Shown piece after piece: positions 1 to 9,287 of a DNA stretch of 64,000 nt. The notes beneath the pieces are model-generated. The model ran no database searches. It worked only from the letters and a program-made list of their open reading frames with translations, and was not told the origin of the DNA. Position numbers and translations under genes: made by a program. The first letter of the stretch is position 1; every line of letters starts with the position of its first letter. Source of the stretch: Falsiroseomonas sp051433195 (GTDB taxonomy: Bacteria > Pseudomonadota > Alphaproteobacteria > Acetobacterales > Acetobacteraceae); NCBI RefSeq assembly GCF_051433195.1, contig NZ_JBHMFT010000025.1, positions 1-64,000 on the forward strand. Reading direction: 5' to 3'.

Positions 1-45
<45 letters not shown>

Positions 46-53
46 CCAGGTTG

Positions 54-1394
54 CTAACGGCGCGAGCGGAAGAAGCGGCGCGCCTGGCGCTCCGCCTCGG
101 ACGCCGCCTGCTGCGGCGTGGCCTGGCCGGAGGCGACGGAGGCGCACATCTGCACCATGACGTAGTTGGCATTTGCCGCCGCCGAGGCCTCGCTGATTGG
201 CCCCTTGTAGCCGGCGTAGAACGACGTATCCATGACGCCCTTGAACACCGAGATCTTCGGGTCGCCGCTCGACCACGTCGCGCTCTCGTTGTAGGCGTTC
301 AGCGGCTGCGACCAGTAGCCAAGGTTCGCCTGCAGCCATGGGTCGTACTGCTCCGCCTCCAGCATGAACTGCAGGAAGGCCTTGGAGGCGTTCGGGAAGC
401 GGCTGTGCTTGAACACCATGGCGTTCAGCGTCAGCCCCGCCATCGGCGAGGTCTGCTGCGTCCCCTTAGGCAGCAGTGACATGTAGGTGTCGTCGGCGAT
501 CGCCGCCATGGCCGGATCGTTTTTCAGCGAGAAGTACAGCGACACCCCGTTCGCCGTCATGTGGCATTCGCCGGCGGAATAGGCCCGGTTGTTGCTGATG
601 TCGCCCCAGGCGATCGTGCCGGGGATGAAGGTCGGGTACAATTCCTTCAGATATTCCAGCGCGCGGATCGTCTCCGGCCGGTTGATGGCGACGTTGTTCT
701 CCTCGTCCACCAGGTAGCCGCCGAAGGACCAGACCAGCCACTGCGCGAAGCCGTTGCCGTCGCCCACGGCATTGCCGAGCGCGAAGCCGGATGGCTTGCC
801 CGCCCGCTTCAACTCCTGCGACAGCTTCAGGTAGCGGTCATGGTCATCCGGGGGCGCGTCGAAGCCGACTGAGTTCAGCGTGGACTTGCGCCACACCAGC
901 GGGCCGCCGGAGGCCCCGAAAGGCAGGCCGACCCACATGTCGCTGTTGGCGCGCTTGCCGTAGCGCTGCGCCATGGTCTTCCAGCCACCGTATTTCTGGC
1001 CGATGTAGGTGGCGACATCCGCCAAGTCGTGCAGCTTGTCGGCGTAGATGTGCGGCGCCTCGTTGAAGCCGATGATCAGGTCCGGCCCGGCGCCCGTATT
1101 CGCGGTGACGGCGGTCTGCTGGGTGATGTCCTCCCAGCCCACGAAGTCGACGCGGACCTCGACGCCGGTTCGCTGCGTGAAGCGCGCGGCATTGGCGCGG
1201 AACACCTCCTCATCCGGCTGGACGAAGCGCACGGGGCGCAGCATGCGCAGCGTCGCGCCCTGCTCGATCGGCAGGCTGGGCGCCGTCGCGGATTGGGTCG
1301 GGATCGCGTTGCCGCTCTGCGCTGCGGCCTGGCCAAGCGCGAGCGCCGATCCGGTCAGGGCGAGTGCGGCGCGTCGGGTAATCAGATGTGCCAT
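54..1394 (-). CDS. ABC transporter extracellular substrate-binding protein, family 1
   Basis: Predicted exported binding protein of 446 residues for a carbohydrate- or polyol-type ABC importer, delivering ligand to an inner-membrane permease. The N-terminus carries a twin-arginine-like stretch (TRRAALALTG) followed by a hydrophobic run ending AAAQ, so export is likely. The body resembles the MalE/UgpB-type solute-binding fold. A longer reading frame exists, but the ATG at 1394 follows a strong AGGAGGAAG ribosome site, which decides the start. It lies 34 bases downstream of the ATPase gene on the same strand, so the two probably share a transcript. No permease genes are visible; they may lie beyond the left edge. 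The ligand is not predictable. Confidence 0.85.
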   Translation of the reverse strand: MAHLITRRAALALTGSALALGQAAAQSGNAIPTQSATAPSLPIEQGATLRMLRPVRFVQPDEEVFRANAARFTQRTGVEVRVDFVGWEDITQQTAVTANTGAGPDLIIGFNEAPHIYADKLHDLADVATYIGQKYGGWKTMAQRYGKRANSDMWVGLPFGASGGPLVWRKSTLNSVGFDAPPDDHDRYLKLSQELKRAGKPSGFALGNAVGDGNGFAQWLVWSFGGYLVDEENNVAINRPETIRALEYLKELYPTFIPGTIAWGDISNNRAYSAGECHMTANGVSLYFSLKNDPAMAAIADDTYMSLLPKGTQQTSPMAGLTLNAMVFKHSRFPNASKAFLQFMLEAEQYDPWLQANLGYWSQPLNAYNESATWSSGDPKISVFKGVMDTSFYAGYKGPISEASAAANANYVMVQMCASVASGQATPQQAASEAERQARRFFRSRR

Positions 1395-1428
1395 TTTCTT
1401 GCTTCCTCCTGTTTGCGTTTCTTGGTTG

Positions 1429-2475
<1,047 letters not shown>

Positions 2476-2651
2476 ACCGTCTCCTGGCTCCCCCTGGCGC
2501 GCCACCTTGCCGGGGCTGCGCAGTCGAAAGCTACACACGCCTCTGCGAAGCGCGCAACCTCGCCCGCGCCCGGTCGAGGTTGGCTTTGCCGGGCTAAGGC
2601 CGCGCGAGCGTCACGTGCCGCACCGATGCTGCATGGCAGCAAGCGCCCGCC

Positions 2652-3626
2652 TCAGGCGCGCATCAGCGCCTCGGCCGCCGCCACGATCTTCGCCGTATCC
2701 ACCTTCAGCGCATCCTCCAGCGGTGGCGAGAAGGGCACCGGCACCCGCGCCTGCCCGAGCCGCGCCACAGCCTTCACGCCCTGCGTGCCGAGCCGCTCCA
2801 CGACACGGGCCACCACCTCCCCGCCGAAGCCGCCGGTGGTCACCGCCTCATGCACCACCAGCAGCCGCCCGGTGCGCCGCACGGACTCGACCACGGCGTC
2901 CTCATCCCACGGCCACAGCGTCCGCAGATCCAGCACATCCGCCGCGATGCCCCGCGCCGCCAGCATCTCCGCCGCCTCCTCCACCTGCGGCACGATGGCG
3001 GACCACGTCACCAGCGTCAGGTCGCCACCGGCCCGCGCGTGCCGCGCCTGGCCGAACGGAATCGGCTCGATCACCTCCGCCACCTCGCCCACCAGCGGAA
3101 ACAGGTTCTTCGGGTCGAAGAACAGCACCGGGTCGTCGCTGCGGATCGCCGAGACCAGCAGGCCCGCCACATCCGCGGGCGTCGACGGCACCGCCACCAC
3201 CAGACCCGGAATATGCGTGAACCAGCTCTCCAGCGTCTGCGAATGCTGCGCCGCGGAATTGCGCCAGATGCCGTGCGGCATGCGGATCACCACCGCCGGC
3301 CGCGCCTGGCCGCCGAACATGTAGCGCACCTTGGCGACCTGGTTCACCAGCTCGTCCATCGCGCACATGACGAAGTCGAAGATCCGCATCTCGATGATCG
3401 GCCGCGTGCCGACCAGCGCCGCACCAAGCCCGGCGCCCATGATGACGCTTTCGCTGATCGGGGTGGAGACGATGCGGGCCTCGCCGAACTCCTCCAGGAA
3501 GCCGCGATACTGCCCGAACAGCCCGCCGCGCGCGACATCCTCGCCCAGCACCCAGATGCTGGGATCGCGCCGCATCTCCTGCTGCGCGGCCAGCCGGGCG
3601 GCTTCCACCAACGTGATCATGGCCAT
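2652..3626 (-). CDS. 2-oxoacid dehydrogenase E1 component, beta subunit
   Basis: Beta chain (324 residues) of a thiamine-diphosphate-dependent E1, of the pyruvate/acetoin/branched-chain 2-oxoacid dehydrogenase group. It has the transketolase pyrimidine-binding domain (residues about 1-180, with the conserved GLFGQYRGFLEEFG and GARIVSTPISE-like segments) and the C-terminal transketolase domain (LVTWSAIVPQVEEAAEML, DLRTLWPWDEDAV, LLVVHEAVTTGGFGGEV). The start lies one base after the alpha-subunit stop, so the pair should be translationally coupled. No E2 acyltransferase or E3 dihydrolipoamide dehydrogenase gene lies nearby. The substrate is undecided: acetoin, pyruvate and branched-chain acids all remain possible. 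Confidence 0.88.
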   Translation of the reverse strand: MAMITLVEAARLAAQQEMRRDPSIWVLGEDVARGGLFGQYRGFLEEFGEARIVSTPISESVIMGAGLGAALVGTRPIIEMRIFDFVMCAMDELVNQVAKVRYMFGGQARPAVVIRMPHGIWRNSAAQHSQTLESWFTHIPGLVVAVPSTPADVAGLLVSAIRSDDPVLFFDPKNLFPLVGEVAEVIEPIPFGQARHARAGGDLTLVTWSAIVPQVEEAAEMLAARGIAADVLDLRTLWPWDEDAVVESVRRTGRLLVVHEAVTTGGFGGEVVARVVERLGTQGVKAVARLGQARVPVPFSPPLEDALKVDTAKIVAAAEALMRA

Positions 3627-3627
3627 C

Positions 3628-4617
3628 TCAGGCGGCTCCCCGCTGGCTAGCTGGGCCCTGCACGTCTTCCCAGGCCACGGCCGGGTCCGGCCAGGGCGCC
3701 GTCAGCGCCGCCGCCCGCGCGGCCGACATTTCCCCGAACGCCTCGCCGCGCACCGCCTCCAGCGTCGCCTCCGCCACGCCCTCCGCCGCCAGCCGCGCGG
3801 CCAGCCGCCCGATCGGCTCCGCCGCCCGCGCCGCCGCCACATCCTCCGCGCGCCGCCAGGCCGCCGGGTCGCTGCTGGTATGCCCGGTGATGCGATAGGT
3901 CGTGGCGTGCAGCAATTGCGGCCCCGATCCGCCGCGAATCTCCGCCACCAGGCGCGACGCCGCCGCATCCACCGCCGCCGCGTCGTTGCCGTCGACGCTC
4001 AGCGCCGGCACGCCCAGCGCCTCGGACCGTGCCGCGACGCCCGGCCCCGCCGTCACGCTCGCGGTCGCGGTGAAGGCCGCCACGCCATTGTCCTCGCAGA
4101 CAAACAGCACCGGCAGCCGGTACAGCGCCGCCCAGTTCAGCCCCTCCAGGAACGGACCGCGGTTGATCGCGCCGTCGCCGAAGAAGCAGGCGACGATCGA
4201 ATCCCGCCCGAGCAGCTTCAGCCCCTGCGCCGCCCCCACCGCGATCGGGATGCCCCCTGCCACCACGCCATTGGCGCCCAGCATGCCGACGCTGAAATCC
4301 GCGATGTGCATGGACCCGCCCTTGCCGCGGCAATGCCCGCCGGCGCGGCCGAACAGCTCCTCCATCATGCCGGACACGCCCGCGCCCTTGGCCAGCGCAT
4401 GCCCGTGCCCGCGATGGTTGGAGGTGATGCGGTCATCCCGCCGCAGGTTCAGGCAGACCCCCGCCGCCACCGCCTCCTGCCCGACCGAGACATGCAGCGG
4501 CCCGGGAATCTCCCCCGCCTTGTGCGCCGCCTGGGCGGTCTCCTCGAAAGCGCGGATGCGGCACATCATCGTATAGAGCGCCAGCAATCGCGCGCGGTTG
4601 TCGCCCGTCCCGGTCAT
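3628..4617 (-). CDS. 2-oxoacid dehydrogenase E1 component, alpha subunit
   Basis: Alpha chain (329 residues) of the same E1 enzyme. The TPP motif runs from GDGAINRGPF to the CEDNGVA segment, the classic GDG ... N arrangement that binds diphosphate and Mg. Other family blocks are SNHRGHGHALAKG and GKGGSMHI. In this family the alpha subunit decarboxylates the 2-oxoacid and reductively acylates lipoyl-E2. The first gene of a two-gene unit, it starts 92 bases from the divergent gene at 4710, so the space between must hold both promoters. It resembles acetoin-dehydrogenase-type alpha chains in length, which is shorter than classical PdhA, but I cannot settle the substrate. Confidence 0.88.
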   Translation of the reverse strand: MTGTGDNRARLLALYTMMCRIRAFEETAQAAHKAGEIPGPLHVSVGQEAVAAGVCLNLRRDDRITSNHRGHGHALAKGAGVSGMMEELFGRAGGHCRGKGGSMHIADFSVGMLGANGVVAGGIPIAVGAAQGLKLLGRDSIVACFFGDGAINRGPFLEGLNWAALYRLPVLFVCEDNGVAAFTATASVTAGPGVAARSEALGVPALSVDGNDAAAVDAAASRLVAEIRGGSGPQLLHATTYRITGHTSSDPAAWRRAEDVAAARAAEPIGRLAARLAAEGVAEATLEAVRGEAFGEMSAARAAALTAPWPDPAVAWEDVQGPASQRGAA

Positions 4618-4709
4618 TCGGCCACCCCGTTTCCCCGCCCCCGCGTGATGGGGGGCTTGCGGAGCATGCGTCAGCGCGCGAAGGAATCAAGCCGGGGGAG
4701 GTACAAAGC

Positions 4710-5519
4710 ATGTCGGATGCCGCGCCGCTGGTGCTGGACAGCGTGACGCAACTGGACGCCAGTTCGCGCGGCCTGGTCGCCTGCTGCGCCAGCCATGGCG
4801 GCGTCTATGCCGCCTGGTACGCCGCCCGCCTCGGCGTCGCCGGGCTGATCCTGCACGATGCCGGCATCGGCCGCGAAAGGGCAGGGGTCGGCGGGCTGGA
4901 CTGGCTGGAGGGTCGCTTCGTCCCCGCTGCCGCCGTATCCCACCACTCCGCCCGGATCGGCGATGGCGCGGACATGCTGGCGCGTGGCGTGCTGTCCCTC
5001 GTCAACGGCCCGGCCACGGCGCTCGGCCTGGTGCCCGGCATGTCGGTGCGCGCCGCCATGGCCCGCCTGATCGCCGCCCGCCTGCCGGCTGCCGAGGCGC
5101 CCGGCGCCAAGGACGAGGCGCGGCGCGAAATCACCACGGATGGCCCCCTCCGCATCATCGCGCTCGATTCCAACGGCCTGGTGACGCAGGAGGATGCCGG
5201 CCACATCGTCGTCACCGGCTCGCATGGCGGCCTGCTCGGCGGCAAGCCGGCCAGCGCGGTGAAGGCCGATGTCTTCGCCGCCATCTACAACGACGCCGGC
5301 ATCGGCATCGATGGCGCCGGCACCTCCCGCCTCCCGGCGCTCGCCGCCCGCGGCATCGCCGGCGCCACCGTCTCCTGCTTCTCCGCCCGCATCGGCGATG
5401 GCATGAGCAGCTGGGAAGACGGCTACGTCTCCGCCCTGAACGAGGTCGCCATCCGTCGTGGCGGCCGCATCGGCCATTCCACCCGCGACCTCGTCGCCTG
5501 CCTGCTGGAGAGCCTGTGA
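4710..5519 (+). CDS. Conserved unknown protein with an internal duplication
   Basis: I do not recognise a named function. The 269-residue protein contains two copies of one module. Half one (about residues 20-125) has CCASHGGVYAAW, LHDAGIGRERAG and SHHSARIGDGADM. Half two (about 165-269) has VTGSHGGLLGGK, YNDAGIGIDGAG and CFSARIGDGMSS. The order SHGG, DAGIG, SARIGDG is kept in both, which is direct evidence of duplication. No signal peptide or membrane helix is seen. The 3' end touches the following TPP enzyme gene, so the two are probably co-translated and may act in one pathway. The conserved His, Asp and Arg residues suggest a small-molecule enzyme, but that is inference. Confidence 0.75.
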   Translation: MSDAAPLVLDSVTQLDASSRGLVACCASHGGVYAAWYAARLGVAGLILHDAGIGRERAGVGGLDWLEGRFVPAAAVSHHSARIGDGADMLARGVLSLVNGPATALGLVPGMSVRAAMARLIAARLPAAEAPGAKDEARREITTDGPLRIIALDSNGLVTQEDAGHIVVTGSHGGLLGGKPASAVKADVFAAIYNDAGIGIDGAGTSRLPALAARGIAGATVSCFSARIGDGMSSWEDGYVSALNEVAIRRGGRIGHSTRDLVACLLESL

Positions 5520-5521
5520 CC

Positions 5522-7252
5522 ATGTCCGCGAACGCCACCCGCCGCATGACCGGCGGCGCCGCCCTGGCCGAGATGCTGAAGCTGCACGAATCCGGCCCGA
5601 TGTTCGGCATGGGCGGGTTTCAGCTACTGCCGTTCTACGAAGCCTGCCGGGTCCTCGGCGTACAGCACCACCTCATCAACGACGAGCGCTGCGGCGCCTT
5701 CGCGGCGGATGCCTATGCCCGCGTCACCAACCGCCCCGGCCTGGTGGACGGCACCCTCGGCCCGGGTGCGACGAACCTGGCGACCGGCCTGGCCGAGGCC
5801 TTCAACGCCGGCATGCCGATGGTCGCCATCATCGGCGACGCCAACCGCCAGCACGCCTGGAAGAACATGACGCAGGAGGCACGGCAATTCGACGTGCTGC
5901 GCCCGCTGGTCAAGGAAGCGATCCGCGTCGAGGTCATCTCCCGCATCCCCGAGCACATCCGCCGCGCCTTCGCCGTCGCCACCTCCGGCCGCCCCGGCCC
6001 GGTGCTGCTCGCGGTGCCGGAGGATGTGGCGCATGGCGAACATGATTTCGACGCCGGCGACTTCTGGTTCGACCCGGGCACGCTGCGCGCCCAGTCCCGC
6101 CGATCCCGCCCGGCGCAGGACGATCTGTCCCGCGCCGCAGCGCTGCTGGCCAAGGCCCAGCGCCCCTTGATCCTGGCAGGCGGCGGCATCCATATCAGCG
6201 AGGCGCACGAGGCCCTGCTGGCCCTGGCCGAATCGCAGGGCATTCCCGTCGCCCACACCATGTCCGGCAAGGGCGCCATCGGCTGCAACCACGCGCTGTC
6301 CGCCGGCGTCTTCGGCCGCTACTCCCGCATCGCCAACGACCTGATCGGGATGAGCGACTGCCTGCTGGTCGTCGGCTGCAAGCTCGGCGAGATCGCCACC
6401 AAGCGCTTCACCCTCATCCCGCCCGGCGTGCCGCTGATCCACGCCGACATCGTCGCCGAGGAAATCGGCCGCACCACCCGCCAGGACGTGGCCCTCGTCG
6501 GCGACGCCCGCTGCACGCTGGAGGATCTGCACGCCGCCCTCGGCCGCCACACCGACCGCCGCGCCGAATGGTGCGCGGAGGTGCCGCGGCGCATGGCCGC
6601 CTGGCTCGAATCCGCGAAGGACCGGCTGGAATCCGTCGAGACGCCGATCAATGTCGGCCGCCTGATGGGCGAGTTGAACCGCATCCTGCCGGAAGACGCC
6701 GTGCTGGTCGCCGATGGCGGCTTCGCCGGCCATTGGGGCGGCCTGCTGTTCGACACCAAGCGCGCCGGCCGCGGCTTCGTCGCCGATCGCGGCTTCGCCT
6801 CCATCGGCTACGGCGTGCCCGGCGGCATCGGCGCACAGATCGGCGTCGGCCCGAAGCGCCGCGTGGTCGCGCTGACCGGCGATGGCGGCTTCAACATGTC
6901 GATGGGCGACCTGGAGACCGCGCGCCGCGTCGGCGCCCCCATCGTCGCCTGCATCTTCAACAACGCCGCCTCCGGCTACGTGAAGGCCCTGCAGCACGCC
7001 GTCTTCGGCCCCGGCAGCTACCAGTCCAGCGACCTGGTCGAGATGAATTATTCCGACATTGCCAACACCATGGGCTGCAAGGGCATCCGCGTCGAGGACC
7101 CCGAGAAGCTGGCCGGCGCGCTGCGCACCGGCCTCGAGAACACGGACACGCCGACGATCCTCGATATCGTCGTGACGCGCGACCCGGCGAAGATGCTGCC
7201 CGCCGCCGACAACCGCACCCTGAAGGTCGAAAAAGGCGACAGGCCCGTCTGA
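5522..7252 (+). CDS. Acetolactate-synthase-like thiamine-diphosphate enzyme
   Basis: Three-domain TPP enzyme (about 576 residues) of the acetolactate synthase / oxalyl-CoA decarboxylase / benzoylformate decarboxylase superfamily. The activating glutamate is in INDERCGAFAADAYAR near residue 45; the central domain (about 200-330) has the Rossmann-like fold; the TPP motif is GDGGFNMSMGD followed by CIFNNAASGY. No small regulatory ilvN gene follows, which argues against a biosynthetic acetolactate synthase. Start: a GTG at 5516 overlaps the previous stop as GTGA, and an ATG lies at 5522; GGAG at 5507 suits either, and I chose the ATG. It likely carboligates or decarboxylates an intermediate handled by the neighbouring genes. 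Confidence 0.88.
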   Translation: MSANATRRMTGGAALAEMLKLHESGPMFGMGGFQLLPFYEACRVLGVQHHLINDERCGAFAADAYARVTNRPGLVDGTLGPGATNLATGLAEAFNAGMPMVAIIGDANRQHAWKNMTQEARQFDVLRPLVKEAIRVEVISRIPEHIRRAFAVATSGRPGPVLLAVPEDVAHGEHDFDAGDFWFDPGTLRAQSRRSRPAQDDLSRAAALLAKAQRPLILAGGGIHISEAHEALLALAESQGIPVAHTMSGKGAIGCNHALSAGVFGRYSRIANDLIGMSDCLLVVGCKLGEIATKRFTLIPPGVPLIHADIVAEEIGRTTRQDVALVGDARCTLEDLHAALGRHTDRRAEWCAEVPRRMAAWLESAKDRLESVETPINVGRLMGELNRILPEDAVLVADGGFAGHWGGLLFDTKRAGRGFVADRGFASIGYGVPGGIGAQIGVGPKRRVVALTGDGGFNMSMGDLETARRVGAPIVACIFNNAASGYVKALQHAVFGPGSYQSSDLVEMNYSDIANTMGCKGIRVEDPEKLAGALRTGLENTDTPTILDIVVTRDPAKMLPAADNRTLKVEKGDRPV

Positions 7253-7273
7253 TGCCCCCCGCCACCGCCGATA

Positions 7274-7336
7274 GCCCTCTCCCCCCACTTCCGGGGGGAG
7301 GAGCGCCGTCGCAGTGCGACGTCGGGGTGAGGGGGC
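7274..7336. repeat. GC-rich hairpin repeat A1, long subtype
   Basis: A C-rich arm CCCTCTCCCCCC is followed by GGGGGGAGGAG, then a second small hairpin CGTCGCA/TGCGACG, then GGGGTGAGGGGG. This is one of nine related copies. It sits between the TPP enzyme stop and the acyl-CoA ligase start, and may act as a transcript-end or mRNA-stabilising element. The two-hairpin layout matches copy A8. Confidence 0.8.
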
Positions 7337-7350
7337 CTCGCGCCACCGCC

Positions 7351-8895
7351 ATGAATCTCGGCCGCCTCCTCACCCAGACCGCCCGCCGCCTCCCCGACCA
7401 CCCCGCCCTGGTCTGGCGCGACCGCACATGGACCTTCGCGGACCTCGACGCCCGCGTGGACCGCCTGGCCCAGGCGCTCCGCGCCCTCGGCGTCGCCAAG
7501 GGCGACCGTGTGCTGGTGCACTCCCGCAACACCAACGCGATGTTCGAATCGACCTTCGCCTGCTTCAAGATCGGCGCCGTCTGGGTCCCCACCAACTACC
7601 GCCTGACCCCCGCCGAGGTGTCCTACCTGGGCGCCTCCTCCCGCGCCGTCGTCCTGCTGCGCGACGGTGGCTTCACCGCGCATGCCGAGGCGGTGCGCGA
7701 CGCCAACCCGCATCTGCGCCACGTCATCGCCGTGGGCGATGCCGGGGCAGGGGAGCACGACTACGAAACCCTGCTCGCCGCCGCCACGCCGCCGCCGCCG
7801 GACCACGAGGCCGATGTCGAACACGCCGACCCCTGCTGGTTCTTCTACACCTCCGGCACCACCGGCCGCCCCAAGGCGGCAGTTCTGACGCACGGCCAGA
7901 TGGCCTTCGTGGTAACCAACCACCTGGCCGACCTGATGCCCGGCACCACCGAACGCGACGCCTCCCTCGTCGTCGCGCCGCTGTCGCACGGCGCCGGCAT
8001 CCACCAGCTGGCCCAGGTCGCGCGCGGCGCCGCCACCATCCTGCTGCCCGGCGAGAAGCTGGACCCCGAGGACGCCTTCACGCTCATCGCCCGCCACCGC
8101 GCCAGCAACATGTTCACCGTGCCGACGATCCTGACGGCCCTGGTCCGCCACCCGGCCGCCGACCGCCACGACCATTCCAGCCTGCGCCACGTCATCTACG
8201 CCGGCGCGCCCATGTATGCCGCCGACCAGCAGGAAGCGCTGGCGAAGCTCGGCCCCTGCCTGGTGCAGTATTTCGGCCTCGGCGAAGTCACCGGCAACAT
8301 CACCGTCCTGCGCCCCGACCAGCACGGGCCGGAGAACGCCGGAAGCTGCGGCACCGCCCGCACGGGCATGGACATTTCCATCCAGTCCGAGGACGGCGCG
8401 CGCCTGCCGCCCGGCGAGATCGGCGAGATCTGCGTCCGCGGCCCCGCCGTCTTCGCCGGCTACTTCGAGAACGACGAGGCGAACGCGAAGGCCTTCGCCG
8501 GCGGCTGGTTCCACACCGGCGACCTCGGCCGCCTCGATGCCCGCGGCTTCCTGTTCATCACCGGCCGCGGCTCGGACATGTACATCTCCGGCGGCTCCAA
8601 CGTGTATCCGCGCGAGGCCGAGGAGGCGATCCTGACGCATGCCGCCGTGGCCGAGGTCGCGGTCGTCGGCCTGCCGCACCCGAAATGGGGCGAGGCCGGC
8701 GTCGCCTGCCTCGTCTGCCGCGAGGGCTTGTCGGTGACCGAGGCCGAGATCCTCGCCCACCTCGCCCCCCGCCTCGCCCGCTACAAGCAGCCGCTGCGCG
8801 TCGTGGTCTGGGACGCCCTGCCCAAATCCGGCTACGGCAAGGTCCCGAAATCCCTCATCCGCGCCCGCCTCGCCGAGGACGACATCAGCTTCTGA
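7351..8895 (+). CDS. Acyl-CoA synthetase (AMP-forming)
   Basis: Adenylate-forming ligase of 514 residues, predicted to activate a carboxylic acid with ATP and then CoA. Motifs: phosphate loop FYTSGTTGRPKAAVLTH near residue 165, YFGLGEVTGN in the adenylation core, WFHTGDLGRLDARGF (the TGD hinge region), and the C-terminal catalytic lysine region PKSGYGKVPKSLI. The ATG at 7351 was chosen because the N-terminus then matches the family start (LLTQTARRLPDHPALV); the frame continues upstream only as an overlap with the previous gene. Its place after two TPP-enzyme units suggests it activates the acid product or substrate of this catabolic block. Chain length specificity is not readable. Confidence 0.9.
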   Translation: MNLGRLLTQTARRLPDHPALVWRDRTWTFADLDARVDRLAQALRALGVAKGDRVLVHSRNTNAMFESTFACFKIGAVWVPTNYRLTPAEVSYLGASSRAVVLLRDGGFTAHAEAVRDANPHLRHVIAVGDAGAGEHDYETLLAAATPPPPDHEADVEHADPCWFFYTSGTTGRPKAAVLTHGQMAFVVTNHLADLMPGTTERDASLVVAPLSHGAGIHQLAQVARGAATILLPGEKLDPEDAFTLIARHRASNMFTVPTILTALVRHPAADRHDHSSLRHVIYAGAPMYAADQQEALAKLGPCLVQYFGLGEVTGNITVLRPDQHGPENAGSCGTARTGMDISIQSEDGARLPPGEIGEICVRGPAVFAGYFENDEANAKAFAGGWFHTGDLGRLDARGFLFITGRGSDMYISGGSNVYPREAEEAILTHAAVAEVAVVGLPHPKWGEAGVACLVCREGLSVTEAEILAHLAPRLARYKQPLRVVVWDALPKSGYGKVPKSLIRARLAEDDISF

Positions 8896-8896
8896 T

Positions 8897-8945
8897 CCCT
8901 CTCCCGCTTGCGGGAGAGGGTGGCCGCGCAGCGGCCGGGTGAGGG
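8897..8945. repeat. GC-rich hairpin repeat A2
   Basis: CCCTCTCCCGC/GCGGGAGAGGG forms a near-perfect stem, followed by a second hairpin GGCCGC/GCGGCC and GGGTGAGGG. It starts one base after the acyl-CoA ligase stop and ends six bases before the stop of the convergent cupin gene. It is well placed as a two-way terminator. The T-run of a classical Rho-independent terminator is missing. Confidence 0.8.
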
Positions 8946-8951
8946 CCTGCG

Positions 8952-9221
8952 CTACCTCCGCCGCCCCGCCACATACCGCGCCCCCTCCGCCCCCGCGACC
9001 TCCGCATGCCGCGCATCCCGCGCCACCTCGAACACCGCCCCCGCCGGATAGGCCCGCCGCGCTCCGCCCTGTTCCAGCACCAGCTCCCCCGCCAGGATCA
9101 GCAACCTGGCATCGAACGGATGCGCATGCTCCGGCGTCGCCTCCCCCGCCGCCAGGCTGCGCTCCACCGTCTCGCCGAAGCCATCCCGCGCCAGCCCCGC
9201 CTCGAACGCCGCCCGCTCCAT
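8952..9221 (-). CDS. Small cupin-domain protein
   Basis: An 89-residue single-domain cupin. The first metal-binding motif is recognisable as TPEHAHPFDARLLILAGELVL (H-x-H ... E ... G pattern), followed by the turn AYPAGAVFEVARDARH with the second-motif histidine. The ATG at 9221 has GGGAGG upstream. The gene is short and hidden inside a longer antisense frame. Cupins of this size are often non-catalytic binders or simple dioxygenase/isomerase folds, and the function is open. It is convergent with the acyl-CoA ligase and divergent from the amidohydrolase, leaving 66 bases for both promoters. Confidence 0.75.
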   Translation of the reverse strand: MERAAFEAGLARDGFGETVERSLAAGEATPEHAHPFDARLLILAGELVLEQGGARRAYPAGAVFEVARDARHAEVAGAEGARYVAGRRR

Positions 9222-9287
9222 CGCCGCCTCCCTTGCCCCGCCGCCAAACCGGTCTAGCCTGGGCTCAACTATCGCCCGGAGCCGCCG

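Noticed and set aside
5522..7252. Biosynthetic acetolactate synthase (ilvB)
   Set aside because: No ilvN or ilvC follows, and the neighbours are catabolic. The family has many other activities, so no symbol is given.
5624..8760. Very long antisense frames opposite the TPP enzyme and acyl-CoA ligase genes
   Set aside because: In DNA this GC-rich, antisense frames stay open by codon bias. The translations are low-complexity and carry no domain.
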